From CAYMJV01 sp964390545 (lineage in GTDB: Bacteria > Desulfobacterota > BSN033 > UBA1163), in contig CAYMJV010000034.1 in assembly GCA_964390545.1 (NCBI GenBank), positions 1 through 31,938 of the forward strand: a stretch of DNA of 31,938 nt, read 5' to 3'. The notes under the pieces were generated by a model. It worked only from the letters and a program-made list of their open reading frames with translations. It had not been told where the DNA came from and ran no database searches. Both the position numbers and the translations under genes were made by a program. This document shows positions 16,003 to 23,655 of this stretch, one piece after another. Position 1 is the stretch's first letter. Every line of letters begins with the position of its first letter.

Positions 16003-16070
16003 TGGAATAGTGGAACGATGGAATAATGGGTATTACCCAATACTCCAAAATTCCATTTTTCCAATATTCC
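15996..16070. repeat. Long imperfect GGAATAATGG-type inverted repeat
   Basis: Two arms of about 37 bases face each other around position 16033: the left arm runs GGAATAATGGAATAGTGGAA and on to ATGGGTA, and the right arm, from TACCCAATACT to CCAATATTCC, is its inverse with roughly nine mismatches. Each arm is itself built of short GGAATnnTGG units. It covers the stop codon of the glycosyltransferase and fills the gap to the next gene, so it can form a long hairpin in the mRNA. Confidence 0.75.
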
Positions 16071-16085
16071 GTTTGATTAGCAGCC

Positions 16086-17600
16086 ATGGGAATTGTCATC
16101 CGGCGCTGGCAGAAAAGTGATCTTGAGTCCATCAGAAGAATCACCTGGCAGTCCTGGATCTCTACATACTCGAGCTTCATCCCCGAGAGCGACCTCAAAT
16201 CCTATTTTGTCACTCATTACACAGAGGCGTCTCTCTTTAGCATGTTTGACAATCCGTTCACCCAGGGTTTCATTGCAGAGGTGGATGATCACATCGCTGG
16301 ATATGCAAGGCTTTTCTTCAACAGGGATGAGCATCGCCTCTACGTCTCCTCGCTCTACCTTCTTTTGGAGTTTGAGGGTAAGGGCATTGGCATGAAGCTT
16401 CTCAAATCAGCGGAAGGATATGCTGCAGAAAAGGGACTCGATGAACTCTGGATCGGCGTAATGGTGAAAAACAGGCAGGCCCTCCTCTTTTACAGAAAAG
16501 TCGGATTTCTATTTGTCCGGGAAGAACCTTTCACCATGGGAAAAACTACAGTGAGCCACCTCATCGGTTACAAGAAATCAGGGAGGGGCGCACTACTCAA
16601 CCAGAAGATTTATGCCGCTTTTGACGGAGGGGAAAGTCTCTCCGCGCTTTGCCTCAAGCTCCTATCGGATCAGAAAAAGGCCTGGCAGGAACTTCGGGAA
16701 GGCTACGAGTCGTCGAAGAATGTCAGGGAGCGTGATTTAGCCTGCAAGGGATTTTCAATCCGCCTCCAATATAATCCCGGCAGAATGAAGAGTAGTACAG
16801 CTGAAGTAAGCAATATAAATGTAAAAGAGCGACAATGTTTCCTTTGCCTGGATCACCTCCCTGAAGGTCAGAGAGGGATCCTCTACCGAAGCGATTACCT
16901 GATCCTCGGCAATCCCATGCCTGTATTTTCTTCTCACTTCACCGTCTCCCATATAGACCATCGCCTTCAGGCCATTGATGAACATATCGGGACCTACCTC
17001 CAGCTCATGGCTGACTTAGGTCCAAGTTGGACGGTCCTTTATAATGGGCCGAAATGCGGCGCCTCCGCACCGGATCACTTTCATTTCCAGGCAGCTCCTT
17101 CGGGAAAGATGCCCATCGAGAAAGAAATCCGGGAGGAGAAAAGACTCACTCTGCTGAGACAGGTTGACGGTGTTCTCCTCTATCGCACAAGAGATCTGGG
17201 ACGGGAAGTTATCATCCTGGAGGGAGATGACTCAACGGCCATAGAAAGAGCTTTTAATAAATATTTCAACGCCCTAAGAGAAATTCTCCTCCTTAACGAA
17301 GAGCCCTTGATGAATATCGCTGGATTTTACGAAGAAAGGAAATGGCGTCTTGTGATCTTCCCACGGCGGAAACACCGTCCTGACGTCTTTTTCAAAGACG
17401 GGGATGCCCGGGTTGTGGTCAGCCCGGGAGTGATCGATATGGGGGGCCTCCTGATCACTCCTGTAAAAAAAGATTTCGAAGGGCTTGATGCAACCACCGT
17501 TGAGGGCATCTACAAGGAAGTGTCTCTGGAACGAGAGATTGTGGAAAAGGCAATCCTGGAAATTGGCGCTACTTTCTATCTTCCAATCTCGCCACCATAA
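16086..17600 (+). CDS. GNAT-DUF4922 (GalT/HIT-like) fusion protein
   Basis: This is a 504-residue fusion. Residues 1 to about 160 form a GNAT acetyltransferase (IVIRRWQKSDLESIRRITWQSW start; LYLLLEFEGKGIGMKLLKSAE acetyl-CoA loop; NRQALLFYRKVGF). Residues about 170-504 match DUF4922: CFLCLDHLPEGQRGI (a C-x-x-C as in GalT/Ap4A phosphorylases), LGNPMPVFSSHFTVSHIDHRLQ, and GPKCGASAPDHFHFQA with the HxHxQ nucleotidyl-transfer motif (His331, His333, Gln335). The fold suggests a nucleotide-sugar or dinucleotide phosphorylase, with one His as the nucleotidylated residue; the true reaction is not known. The last 32 bases overlap the convergent DUF1460 gene. The start has no clear Shine-Dalgarno and directly follows the 15996-16070 repeat. 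Confidence 0.84.
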   Translation: MGIVIRRWQKSDLESIRRITWQSWISTYSSFIPESDLKSYFVTHYTEASLFSMFDNPFTQGFIAEVDDHIAGYARLFFNRDEHRLYVSSLYLLLEFEGKGIGMKLLKSAEGYAAEKGLDELWIGVMVKNRQALLFYRKVGFLFVREEPFTMGKTTVSHLIGYKKSGRGALLNQKIYAAFDGGESLSALCLKLLSDQKKAWQELREGYESSKNVRERDLACKGFSIRLQYNPGRMKSSTAEVSNINVKERQCFLCLDHLPEGQRGILYRSDYLILGNPMPVFSSHFTVSHIDHRLQAIDEHIGTYLQLMADLGPSWTVLYNGPKCGASAPDHFHFQAAPSGKMPIEKEIREEKRLTLLRQVDGVLLYRTRDLGREVIILEGDDSTAIERAFNKYFNALREILLLNEEPLMNIAGFYEERKWRLVIFPRRKHRPDVFFKDGDARVVVSPGVIDMGGLLITPVKKDFEGLDATTVEGIYKEVSLEREIVEKAILEIGATFYLPISPP

Positions 17601-18360
17601 TCCCGGAGCGTGACCTGCTCTGCATTAGATACCGGTAGAGTGTATTCTGGGAGAGGACCACTCTACCCTCGCCGCTGGAAGCGTGCAGCAGATGGATTCG
17701 ATTTTTTACTGTTTCTGCAAGTCCTACGTGCTGAACATCAAGACCTCCTGCATTCGTTGTGACGGCAATGAGATCGCCATCGCAAATCCGATGTTCCAAC
17801 CGCCTCAGGTCCTTCTTTGGAATGAAAAAAAAGGATCTCCTACCGATCCTCTTTTCAACAGACTTCATGCTCCGAAAGTTTGCGGCATTTTTGAGCGGGG
17901 GATACAACTCCGGATGTGTCGTCATGAAGTTTATGGCCTTCCTCAAAGGCCTGCCTCCGATTTTCCTTGTAACATCCTTTAGGATGCCTTTCTTCTGGTT
18001 ATCATGAATCCAGTCTGAGAAATAGTGAAGCCTCGAGGAGTAGCCTTCCAACCGACCTCCCCTGTAACGGATTTTCTGGAGTAACCTTTGAAAAGATTCG
18101 AAAGATCTTTCCCTAGATCTTAGGAGCCATGTGATGGCGACCACGTTTTCAACGAAAGTAACACAATCGAACTCCCTCAGATTGACAACGAGACTCTCAG
18201 TTTCTCCCATTTCGAGTGTCCCGGCTAAATAAGGTGTCCCGACAAAGAATTTTCCAATCTTGAGCACGAGATCATCGGGGAATTTTGGTGAGGTTTTTCC
18301 CTTATCGAGAAACCGTATCAGTTTCTTAAGAATCCTTCGATCCGATCGCTGGCCTGGCAT
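17569..18360 (-). CDS. DUF1460 (NlpC/P60-type) N-acetylmuramoyl-L-alanine amidase-like protein
   Basis: This protein is about 263 residues long. The conserved FFVGTPYLAGTLE (about 39-51) and LREFDCVTFVENVVA (Cys66 as the nucleophile), plus later GDLIAVTTNAGGLDVQHVGLA with the catalytic His and LLHASSGEGRVVL, are DUF1460 landmarks. Characterised members of this NlpC/P60-like family cut between MurNAc and L-Ala in anhydro-muropeptides. No signal peptide is visible, so unlike exported relatives this one may act in the cytoplasm on peptides brought in by the AmpG homologue, a role like AmpD. The ATG at 18360 has GGGGAG just upstream; a TTG at 18375 is the alternative start. Confidence 0.85.
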   Translation of the reverse strand: MPGQRSDRRILKKLIRFLDKGKTSPKFPDDLVLKIGKFFVGTPYLAGTLEMGETESLVVNLREFDCVTFVENVVAITWLLRSRERSFESFQRLLQKIRYRGGRLEGYSSRLHYFSDWIHDNQKKGILKDVTRKIGGRPLRKAINFMTTHPELYPPLKNAANFRSMKSVEKRIGRRSFFFIPKKDLRRLEHRICDGDLIAVTTNAGGLDVQHVGLAETVKNRIHLLHASSGEGRVVLSQNTLYRYLMQSRSRSGIMVARLEDRK

Positions 18361-18547
18361 AGACTCCCCTGTCAAGAAACGAGATCATGTCTATGTTAAT
18401 CCCCTTATTCATATTGGTCAACACATCCCCCAGAACTTGCCTCCTGAGAGGTGCATGATTATAATTAAATTGGAAGAGATGAAATGAACTTAAATCGTCC
18501 CCCCGTATTGGATTCTTGTGGTGTGGACGTCAAAGGAGGTGCTAATC

Positions 18548-18733
18548 ATGGAAAAAAGACTAAGCTGTAGAGATATGGGGACGGATTGCGACTTTGTCGC
18601 TTGTGCTAAAACAGAGGAAGAAGTCCTTCGCATAGGTGCTGAACATGCCAGAACACATCATAACATGACGGAGATTCCAAAAGAACTCCAGGATAAGGCA
18701 CGTTCGTTAATTCGCGATGTAGAAAAATGCTAA
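18548..18733 (+). CDS. DUF1059 family small protein
   Basis: This 61-residue protein starts at an ATG with an excellent AAAGGAGG ribosome-binding site; the frame extends upstream to 18518 but that start has none. LSCRDMGTDCDFVACAKTEEEVL (about 4-26), followed by HARTHHNMTEIPKEL, is the standard DUF1059 pattern: C-R-D-x-G-x-D-C-x-F then A-x-x-H-x-x-x-x-H. Function unknown in the family; the Cys/His set suggests metal binding. It is followed by a strong terminator and is monocistronic. Confidence 0.85.
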   Translation: MEKRLSCRDMGTDCDFVACAKTEEEVLRIGAEHARTHHNMTEIPKELQDKARSLIRDVEKC

Positions 18734-18736
18734 TCA

Positions 18737-18780
18737 AAAGAAAGCCGCCCGAGATCAGATTTCGGGCGGCTTTCTTTTTA
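18737..18780. terminator. Bidirectional rho-independent terminator
   Basis: The arms AAAAGAAAGCCGCCCGA (18737-18753) and TCGGGCGGCTTTCTTTT (18762-18778) form a 17-base-pair perfect stem with a GC-rich core, an eight-base loop, and a T-run on the plus side with an A-run (T-run on the minus strand) on the other. It sits between the convergent DUF1059 gene and the WxxGxW gene and serves both. Confidence 0.93.
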
Positions 18781-18812
18781 AAATGCCCCAAATTTACTTG
18801 TCGATCCTACCT

Positions 18813-19112
18813 TCATTCCCAATGGCCAGGCATCCACACTCTTTTCCAACCATATGGGGTTTCCCTATATTCCATGTGTCCTGGAACCCAAACCCGATCA
18901 TCTTGCTCGTAGTAATCATAATTATCATCAGGGGGATATGATCGTTCATAGTAGTATCGAACTGGCGGAGGAGGGGGTACAAAAATAACAGGTGGCCCGA
19001 TAAAGAATCCAAAGTTGGAATGGCCCCGAGGATGTCCACGCCAGGCCGAAGCTGATCCAGCTGCCAGGAAAAGAATCAAAAAAACAATACCAAGGATTAA
19101 CAATTTTTTCAT
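18813..19112 (-). CDS. Secreted WxxGxW-repeat small protein
   Basis: This 99-residue protein has a clear signal peptide (MKKLLILGIVFLILFLAAGSASA, cut near residue 23). The mature part is rich in Gly/His at first, then a Pro run (VIFVPPPPPVRYYYERSYPP), an acidic Tyr stretch (DNYDYYEQDD) and two WVPGH/WMPGHW-type units (VWVPGHMEY and VWMPGHWE at the very end), as in YXWV/WxxGxW (BcpO-related) small exported proteins. Role unknown, presumably in the envelope. The ATG is preceded by GAGGTGAAAAAGG. It ends at the shared terminator. Confidence 0.82.
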   Translation of the reverse strand: MKKLLILGIVFLILFLAAGSASAWRGHPRGHSNFGFFIGPPVIFVPPPPPVRYYYERSYPPDDNYDYYEQDDRVWVPGHMEYRETPYGWKRVWMPGHWE

Positions 19113-19206
19113 CCTTTTTCACCTCTTTCTCTAATTATAGTAATCTATCAGCATTTTGGCAACAATACTCTCTATCTTTGACTATTAGACGCCCTCTTTA
19201 GATATT

Positions 19207-20382
19207 TTATTCATTTGCGAATTTCAAAAACTGGACCAGTATGACTCCTGCGAAGAGTAATGCCCCTAAAAGAATAAACCCAAGGGAAAAGGACCCTAAT
19301 TCTCCAATGAGCCCTATTCCAGCTGGAATGGCTCCCCCTCCAAGAAGGATGCCCAAAGACGCGGTAAAAGAGATGGCTACGTTTTTAATTCTTGGAGAAC
19401 CCATCCGAGAGAGGGCTGCAAAACCTGCGGGGAAAAAGCAGGTCGCAATCATAGGTTGAATAAAAAGCAAGATGACCATCCATGAACCAGACACGATACC
19501 AAGTATCATTGTGCTCAATCCATTTGCAAGAAAGACGGCTTTCAGAGTCCGTCTCGCACCGAGACGATCCGTAACCCATCCTGAAAGAAGGACTATAACC
19601 AACGTTGAAATCCGCGAGAGTCCGAGCAAAGTATTCGCCCAGGTTCGCTCCATTCCTTTCTCTGAGACCAAATATAAAGGGATCATGGAATATACCCCAA
19701 AGCTTGCGCCAATACCTAAGGAAAATAGGACTATCAGAATCCAGAAAGAGGATCCTCCCAGAATGGATTGCAAAGTTTTCAAGTCTGGAGCTTCGCCAGG
19801 AAACGTCCCTCCCTTTCCCCAGAAAATAAAAACCGCTCCTGCGATTATCGAACCGATTCCAATCAGCGACAACACACCCCGCCATGAAAAGAGTCCCAAA
19901 AGCGCTTCTGCAAGAAGCGGAGCCATCACAAAGCCAAGATTCGGAGCTAGTTCATGGATGGCGAGGGCCTTGCCCCAGTGCTCAGGACGTGCTAGTTCAG
20001 TAACCGTAGCAATGCCAGAGGGAAGATAAAATCCTGCCGCCATCCCAAGGAAGATCAACCCGCTCCGAATCGCCCAGAGGTTATGACTGATCGAAACGAT
20101 CATGAGACCGAAGCCCACAGCGATCGAGGAGAGGAAGATCGTCTTTCTGTGATAGAGGCGAGAGGAGACAAAACCGGATGCTAAGAGTCCCAGGCAATAT
20201 CCGAGGGAGATGAGGAAGAAAAGAGAACCTGCCTCGTCGTGACCAATCTTCAAATCCTTCTCAACGGTAGGCATCAGGGGGGACAGTATGATCCGTGCAA
20301 GGAAGTTTAGGAAGAAGATCCCTACCAGAAAGAGAAGAGGACCCATCTGAGATCGGAGCGAGGAATGAGTGGAATCGTTCAT
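19207..20382 (-). CDS. MFS transporter
   Basis: This 391-residue inner-membrane protein has about 12 hydrophobic helices. The first helix (LLFLVGIFFLNFLARIILSPLMP) is followed by the motif A-like loop LASGFVSSRLYHRKTIFL (about 70-87), and the second half repeats it (LSGWVTDRLGARRTLKAVFL). It belongs to the major facilitator superfamily, organic-anion/metabolite branch by general look, but the substrate is unknown. Its ATG overlaps the stop of the M20 gene upstream (TGATG), so the two are translationally coupled and the transporter probably imports the amidohydrolase substrate or exports its product. Confidence 0.9.
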   Translation of the reverse strand: MNDSTHSSLRSQMGPLLFLVGIFFLNFLARIILSPLMPTVEKDLKIGHDEAGSLFFLISLGYCLGLLASGFVSSRLYHRKTIFLSSIAVGFGLMIVSISHNLWAIRSGLIFLGMAAGFYLPSGIATVTELARPEHWGKALAIHELAPNLGFVMAPLLAEALLGLFSWRGVLSLIGIGSIIAGAVFIFWGKGGTFPGEAPDLKTLQSILGGSSFWILIVLFSLGIGASFGVYSMIPLYLVSEKGMERTWANTLLGLSRISTLVIVLLSGWVTDRLGARRTLKAVFLANGLSTMILGIVSGSWMVILLFIQPMIATCFFPAGFAALSRMGSPRIKNVAISFTASLGILLGGGAIPAGIGLIGELGSFSLGFILLGALLFAGVILVQFLKFANE

Positions 20383-21569
20383 CAGGCGATCTCTAATTCC
20401 AAATACTGATCAATGATCCTGATAAACATCTCCACACCAAAAGGGAGCACCTCTTCATCAATATCGAAAAGGCTGCTGTGATAAGGATGAATCAATCCTT
20501 TCTCTTCATTCCGACATCCCAGTCTGAAATAGGATCCGGGAACCTTTTCAAGGTAGTAGGCAAAGTCCTCTCCTCCCATGGAGGGTTTCACCACCTCTAC
20601 GTTCTCCTTTCCTATCCCCTTGGAACAGGCCAAGCCAACCAGTTTCGACATCTCAGAGTTATTGATCAGAACCGGATATCCATATTCGAAATCGAACCGA
20701 TAATCCATCGAAAAGGAACGGGCTATACCCTGGGTCACCTGTTCAATCCTTGATTTCAATTCTTCCCTCACCTGAGGACTCAGAGACCGAACCGTACCGA
20801 TGAGCTCTACTTCATCGGGAATGATATTAACTGCCGTACCCCCGCTGACCTTTCCAATGGTGATTACTCCGCTCTCCAGAGGATTGACATTTCGACTTAC
20901 AATCGAGTGAATCTGAGTAATCAAATGACCGGCAGCGAGAATTGGATCTCTTGAGAGATGGGGTGAAGCGGCATGGCCCCCTTTGCCAACGATCTTAATG
21001 GCGAATCGGTCCGCTGCGGCTAACCCTTCTCGTTCATAGATTCCCACTTTCCCAACAGGGAGAGAAGGGAAGACATGGGCTCCAAAAATGGCATCCACCT
21101 TAGGGTTCTCCAATACTCCCTCTTCAACCATAATTCTTCCCCCTCCGCCCCCCTCCTCTGCAGGCTGAAAAATCCACTTGATATTCCCCTTCACCTGATC
21201 CGGAATCGATGAAAAGAATCTCGCCACACCCAAAAGGATCGTCACATGGGCGTCATGACCACAGGCATGCATCTTTCCCTTGATCTGAGAGGCATAAGGA
21301 ACTCGGTTGGCTTCATCCATTGCGAGGGCGTCCATATCCGCACGGATGGCAACGGTCCTCCCTGGCTTTCTGCCTTTTAGAAGCCCCACCACCCCTGTTT
21401 TGGCCATTCCTCTCTTGACTTCGAGCCCAAACTTCTGAAGCCATTCGGAGACAAGCTTTGAGGTCTCTACCTCTTCAAAACCCAACTCTGGATGCATATG
21501 AATGGTTCTCCGGATTTCCACGAGCCAGTCTCTCATTCCATCGATGTTTTCTTGTAGTGTATTCGCCAC
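20382..21569 (-). CDS. M20 family amidohydrolase (peptidase M20D type)
   Basis: This is a 395-residue cytoplasmic metallo-amidohydrolase. The family pattern is clear: HMHPELGFEE near residue 24, IRADMDAL (76-82), MHACGHDAHV (Cys103, His105), FQPAEEGGGGG (Glu138/139), IFGAHVFPSLPVG (His165) and a C-terminal GGEDFAYYLEKVPGSYFRLGC. Relatives hydrolyse N-acyl or indole-3-acetyl amino acids, hippurate, or N-acetyl-diaminopimelate. The GTG start at 21569 has a strong AAGGAGGA site five bases before it. First gene of the operon with the MFS transporter; divergent from aconitase X, with a 354-base shared control region. Confidence 0.92.
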   Translation of the reverse strand: MANTLQENIDGMRDWLVEIRRTIHMHPELGFEEVETSKLVSEWLQKFGLEVKRGMAKTGVVGLLKGRKPGRTVAIRADMDALAMDEANRVPYASQIKGKMHACGHDAHVTILLGVARFFSSIPDQVKGNIKWIFQPAEEGGGGGRIMVEEGVLENPKVDAIFGAHVFPSLPVGKVGIYEREGLAAADRFAIKIVGKGGHAASPHLSRDPILAAGHLITQIHSIVSRNVNPLESGVITIGKVSGGTAVNIIPDEVELIGTVRSLSPQVREELKSRIEQVTQGIARSFSMDYRFDFEYGYPVLINNSEMSKLVGLACSKGIGKENVEVVKPSMGGEDFAYYLEKVPGSYFRLGCRNEEKGLIHPYHSSLFDIDEEVLPFGVEMFIRIIDQYLELEIA

Positions 21570-21923
21570 CGCGTCCTCCTTTTAAGATTATGTTCTACTC
21601 GAACCCTTAAACCTCAAAAAAATGTAGCCACAACCATTAAAAAGCAACTGTAAAGAATGTAAATCGGGCGTTCAGGGAAGTCAATGCATTTTAGCGGGAG
21701 GGAGATTATCGGCCAGAGACTGCGAGGTGTCTTAAGGTCTTAATCGGAAGACTGAATCAATTTTCGGAGAGCATGTTAAAACAAAAATTCCATTGACAAA
21801 ACAAATCGTTAACATGTATACGAATATTTGGATTCCATATGACCACGCTCATCGAAAAGAGTGCCTTGCAGAACATTGTTAAACGATTAGACCTTTTTCC
21901 CTTTTACAAAATAAGGAGAACTC
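21570..21923. other. Divergent control region between the M20 and aconitase-X genes
   Basis: No coding frame of note lies here. It holds the plus-strand promoter described separately and an imperfect inverted repeat, AAATCGTTAAC (21803-21813) and GTTAAACGATT (21878-21888), whose arms bracket the region just downstream of that promoter and could be regulator half-sites. The M20 side has a strong ribosome-binding site but no clear promoter. Confidence 0.4.
21793..21822 (+). promoter_or_regulatory. Putative sigma-70 promoter of the aconitase-X genes
   Basis: Perfect TTGACA (21793-21798), an 18-base spacer and TATACG (21817-21822). The transcript would carry a leader of about 95 bases before the ATG at 21924, which has an AAGGAG site at 21913. 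The GTATAC core within the -10 region is itself palindromic and may be part of an operator. Confidence 0.5.
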
Positions 21924-23174
21924 ATGAAATTAACGGATCTGGAATTGCGTCTTCTTGACGGTGAAGAAGGGGAGATCAAGGCGTTGGCCATGTCCTACCT
22001 TGTCAAACTGGGCAATGCCTTTGACGGGGAAGAGATGGTGGATATCGCTTATGCACATATGAGTTCGGGATCGGCTCTCCGCGAAGGTGAAATCCAATAT
22101 CTTGAAGAGCTTGCCGATAAAGGCGCTACTGTTGTTGTACCGACGAGCAGTGAGGTAATTCCGGTAGATCTCCGCGACCCTGAGGCAATTGGGGCCCCAG
22201 CACATATCGTGAAAGAGCACCGCAAGCTTCTGAATATTCAGAGACGGATGGGGATCGCTTCAACTTATACCTGTGTCCCTTTTACCCAGGGTTATGTGCC
22301 TGCAAAAGGCACATATATAGCCAGTATGGAAAGCGCGGCGATCATTTATTTCAATTCCATAATTGGGGCAAAGACCAATCGTTGCGGTTATTTCGTGCTT
22401 TATGCTGCGCTAACGGGCAAGTACCCGAAGATCGGCTACCTTCTTGAGGAAAACAGAAAAGGAACTTACCTTGTTTCTCTAGAAGCTGAACTCAAGGGCT
22501 CGACTGATTACGGCGCACTTGGTTATCATGTTGGTGCTATTGTCGGCAGCGGTGTGCCGGTTTTTGAAGGAATTCACCAACCCCGGCAAGAGGAATTGAT
22601 GGTGCTTGGTTCAGCGTTGGCGACTTCCGGTACCGTTGCTATGTATCACATCGCCGGAGTTACGCCCGAAGCTCCAACGACAGGAGCAGCATTCGGAGGC
22701 ACTGTGCCGAAAGAGAAGATTGTCGTGAGCGGAAAAGAGATACAAAAGGTTTATAGGAAATTGCGTACGGCAAAAAGCTCCCATGTTGATTTCGTCTTTC
22801 TTGGCTGTCCCCAGTACACTGTTGAGCAGATACGCGTTGCCGCAGGGTTGATTGAAGGAAGAAGGGTTCACGAGAACACAACGTTGTGGATCGGTACTAA
22901 CCGGATGGCATTTGCCATGGCTGAACGCATGGGATATTGCGACATAATTAAAAAGGCGGGTGGGGTTCTGGTTTGCGACACATGTCCCATGCTCAGTTTC
23001 CTTCGACTTGATTCCTTAGAAAAACAGGGGATTCCCGGACCAGCCTACAAAACCATGCTCACGGATTCCCCGAAGCAAGCAAAATATGCCCATACCACAA
23101 TCGGTTGTGAAATCATTCTTGACAAGATCGGTGCATGTATTGAGGCTGCTGTAAAAGGGAAATGGGAGGGATAG
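21924..23174 (+). CDS. Aconitase X catalytic (large) subunit
   Basis: This 416-residue protein is the large subunit of the two-chain aconitase-X (DUF521) enzymes. Features: HMSSGSALREGEIQYLEELA (about 45-64), a Cys in STYTCVPF (Cys117), ESAAIIYFNSIIGAKTNRCG (about 136-155), TGKYPKIGYLLEENRKGTY, VFLGCPQYTVEQI (Cys295) and VLVCDTCPMLSF (Cys351/Cys354). The cysteines match the usual Fe-S cluster ligands. Known relatives dehydrate mevalonate 5-phosphate (archaea) or cis-3-hydroxy-L-proline (bacteria); which substrate is used here is open. Four bases separate it from the small-subunit gene. Its context, an M20 amidohydrolase and an MFS transporter on the other strand, argues for a catabolic role. 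Confidence 0.92.
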   Translation: MKLTDLELRLLDGEEGEIKALAMSYLVKLGNAFDGEEMVDIAYAHMSSGSALREGEIQYLEELADKGATVVVPTSSEVIPVDLRDPEAIGAPAHIVKEHRKLLNIQRRMGIASTYTCVPFTQGYVPAKGTYIASMESAAIIYFNSIIGAKTNRCGYFVLYAALTGKYPKIGYLLEENRKGTYLVSLEAELKGSTDYGALGYHVGAIVGSGVPVFEGIHQPRQEELMVLGSALATSGTVAMYHIAGVTPEAPTTGAAFGGTVPKEKIVVSGKEIQKVYRKLRTAKSSHVDFVFLGCPQYTVEQIRVAAGLIEGRRVHENTTLWIGTNRMAFAMAERMGYCDIIKKAGGVLVCDTCPMLSFLRLDSLEKQGIPGPAYKTMLTDSPKQAKYAHTTIGCEIILDKIGACIEAAVKGKWEG

Positions 23175-23178
23175 AGGA

Positions 23179-23589
23179 ATGGGTCGGATAAAGATCAAAT
23201 TCAAAGGCATTTTGCCTGGAAGGGCTGTTGGTGAAGCACTGGTCCTGCGCGAGCCAATAGGTTTTCAAGGCGAGATAGATGAAGAGGGGAATATTGTTGC
23301 CGCCGGGCATCCGTACGCCGGAGAAAGTGTCAGCAATAAAATATTGATTTATCCTGAGGCAAAGGGATCATCCGGTGGCTGCATGATGCTTCGTCTTCTG
23401 GCAAAGCGTGGGAAAAAACCTGCGGCAATAGTCAATACCAGGAATCTCGACCCAAATCTTGTTGAAGGGGCTATCTTGGCCGATATTCCTATGCTCTGCT
23501 ATCCGGAGAAAGACCCCTACGAAATAATCTCAACAGGCGACAGGATTGAAGTGGACGGTGAAACAGGTATCCTTGTAAAGATTTCCTGA
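23179..23589 (+). CDS. Aconitase X swivel (small) subunit
   Basis: This 136-residue DUF126-type swivel domain has an opening FKGILPGRAVGEALVLREPIGFQGEID, the HPYAGESVSNKILIYPEAKGSSGGC segment with the conserved G-S-S active-site loop (about 66-71), and AILADIPMLCYPEKDPYEIISTGDRIEVDGETG near the end. It completes the active site of the large subunit encoded four bases upstream; the two make one enzyme. The ATG has an AGAGGA site. Confidence 0.92.
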   Translation: MGRIKIKFKGILPGRAVGEALVLREPIGFQGEIDEEGNIVAAGHPYAGESVSNKILIYPEAKGSSGGCMMLRLLAKRGKKPAAIVNTRNLDPNLVEGAILADIPMLCYPEKDPYEIISTGDRIEVDGETGILVKIS

Positions 23590-23655
23590 GGATCAGCGCT
23601 AGTGTTGTCCTGACCAGTATTTCATCTGACAGAGTGTGTCAAAAGAGATCTTAAT

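Noticed and set aside
21839..21960. Short plus-strand frame within the aconitase-X leader
   Set aside because: No ribosome-binding site, overlaps the real start in another frame, and ends soon after.
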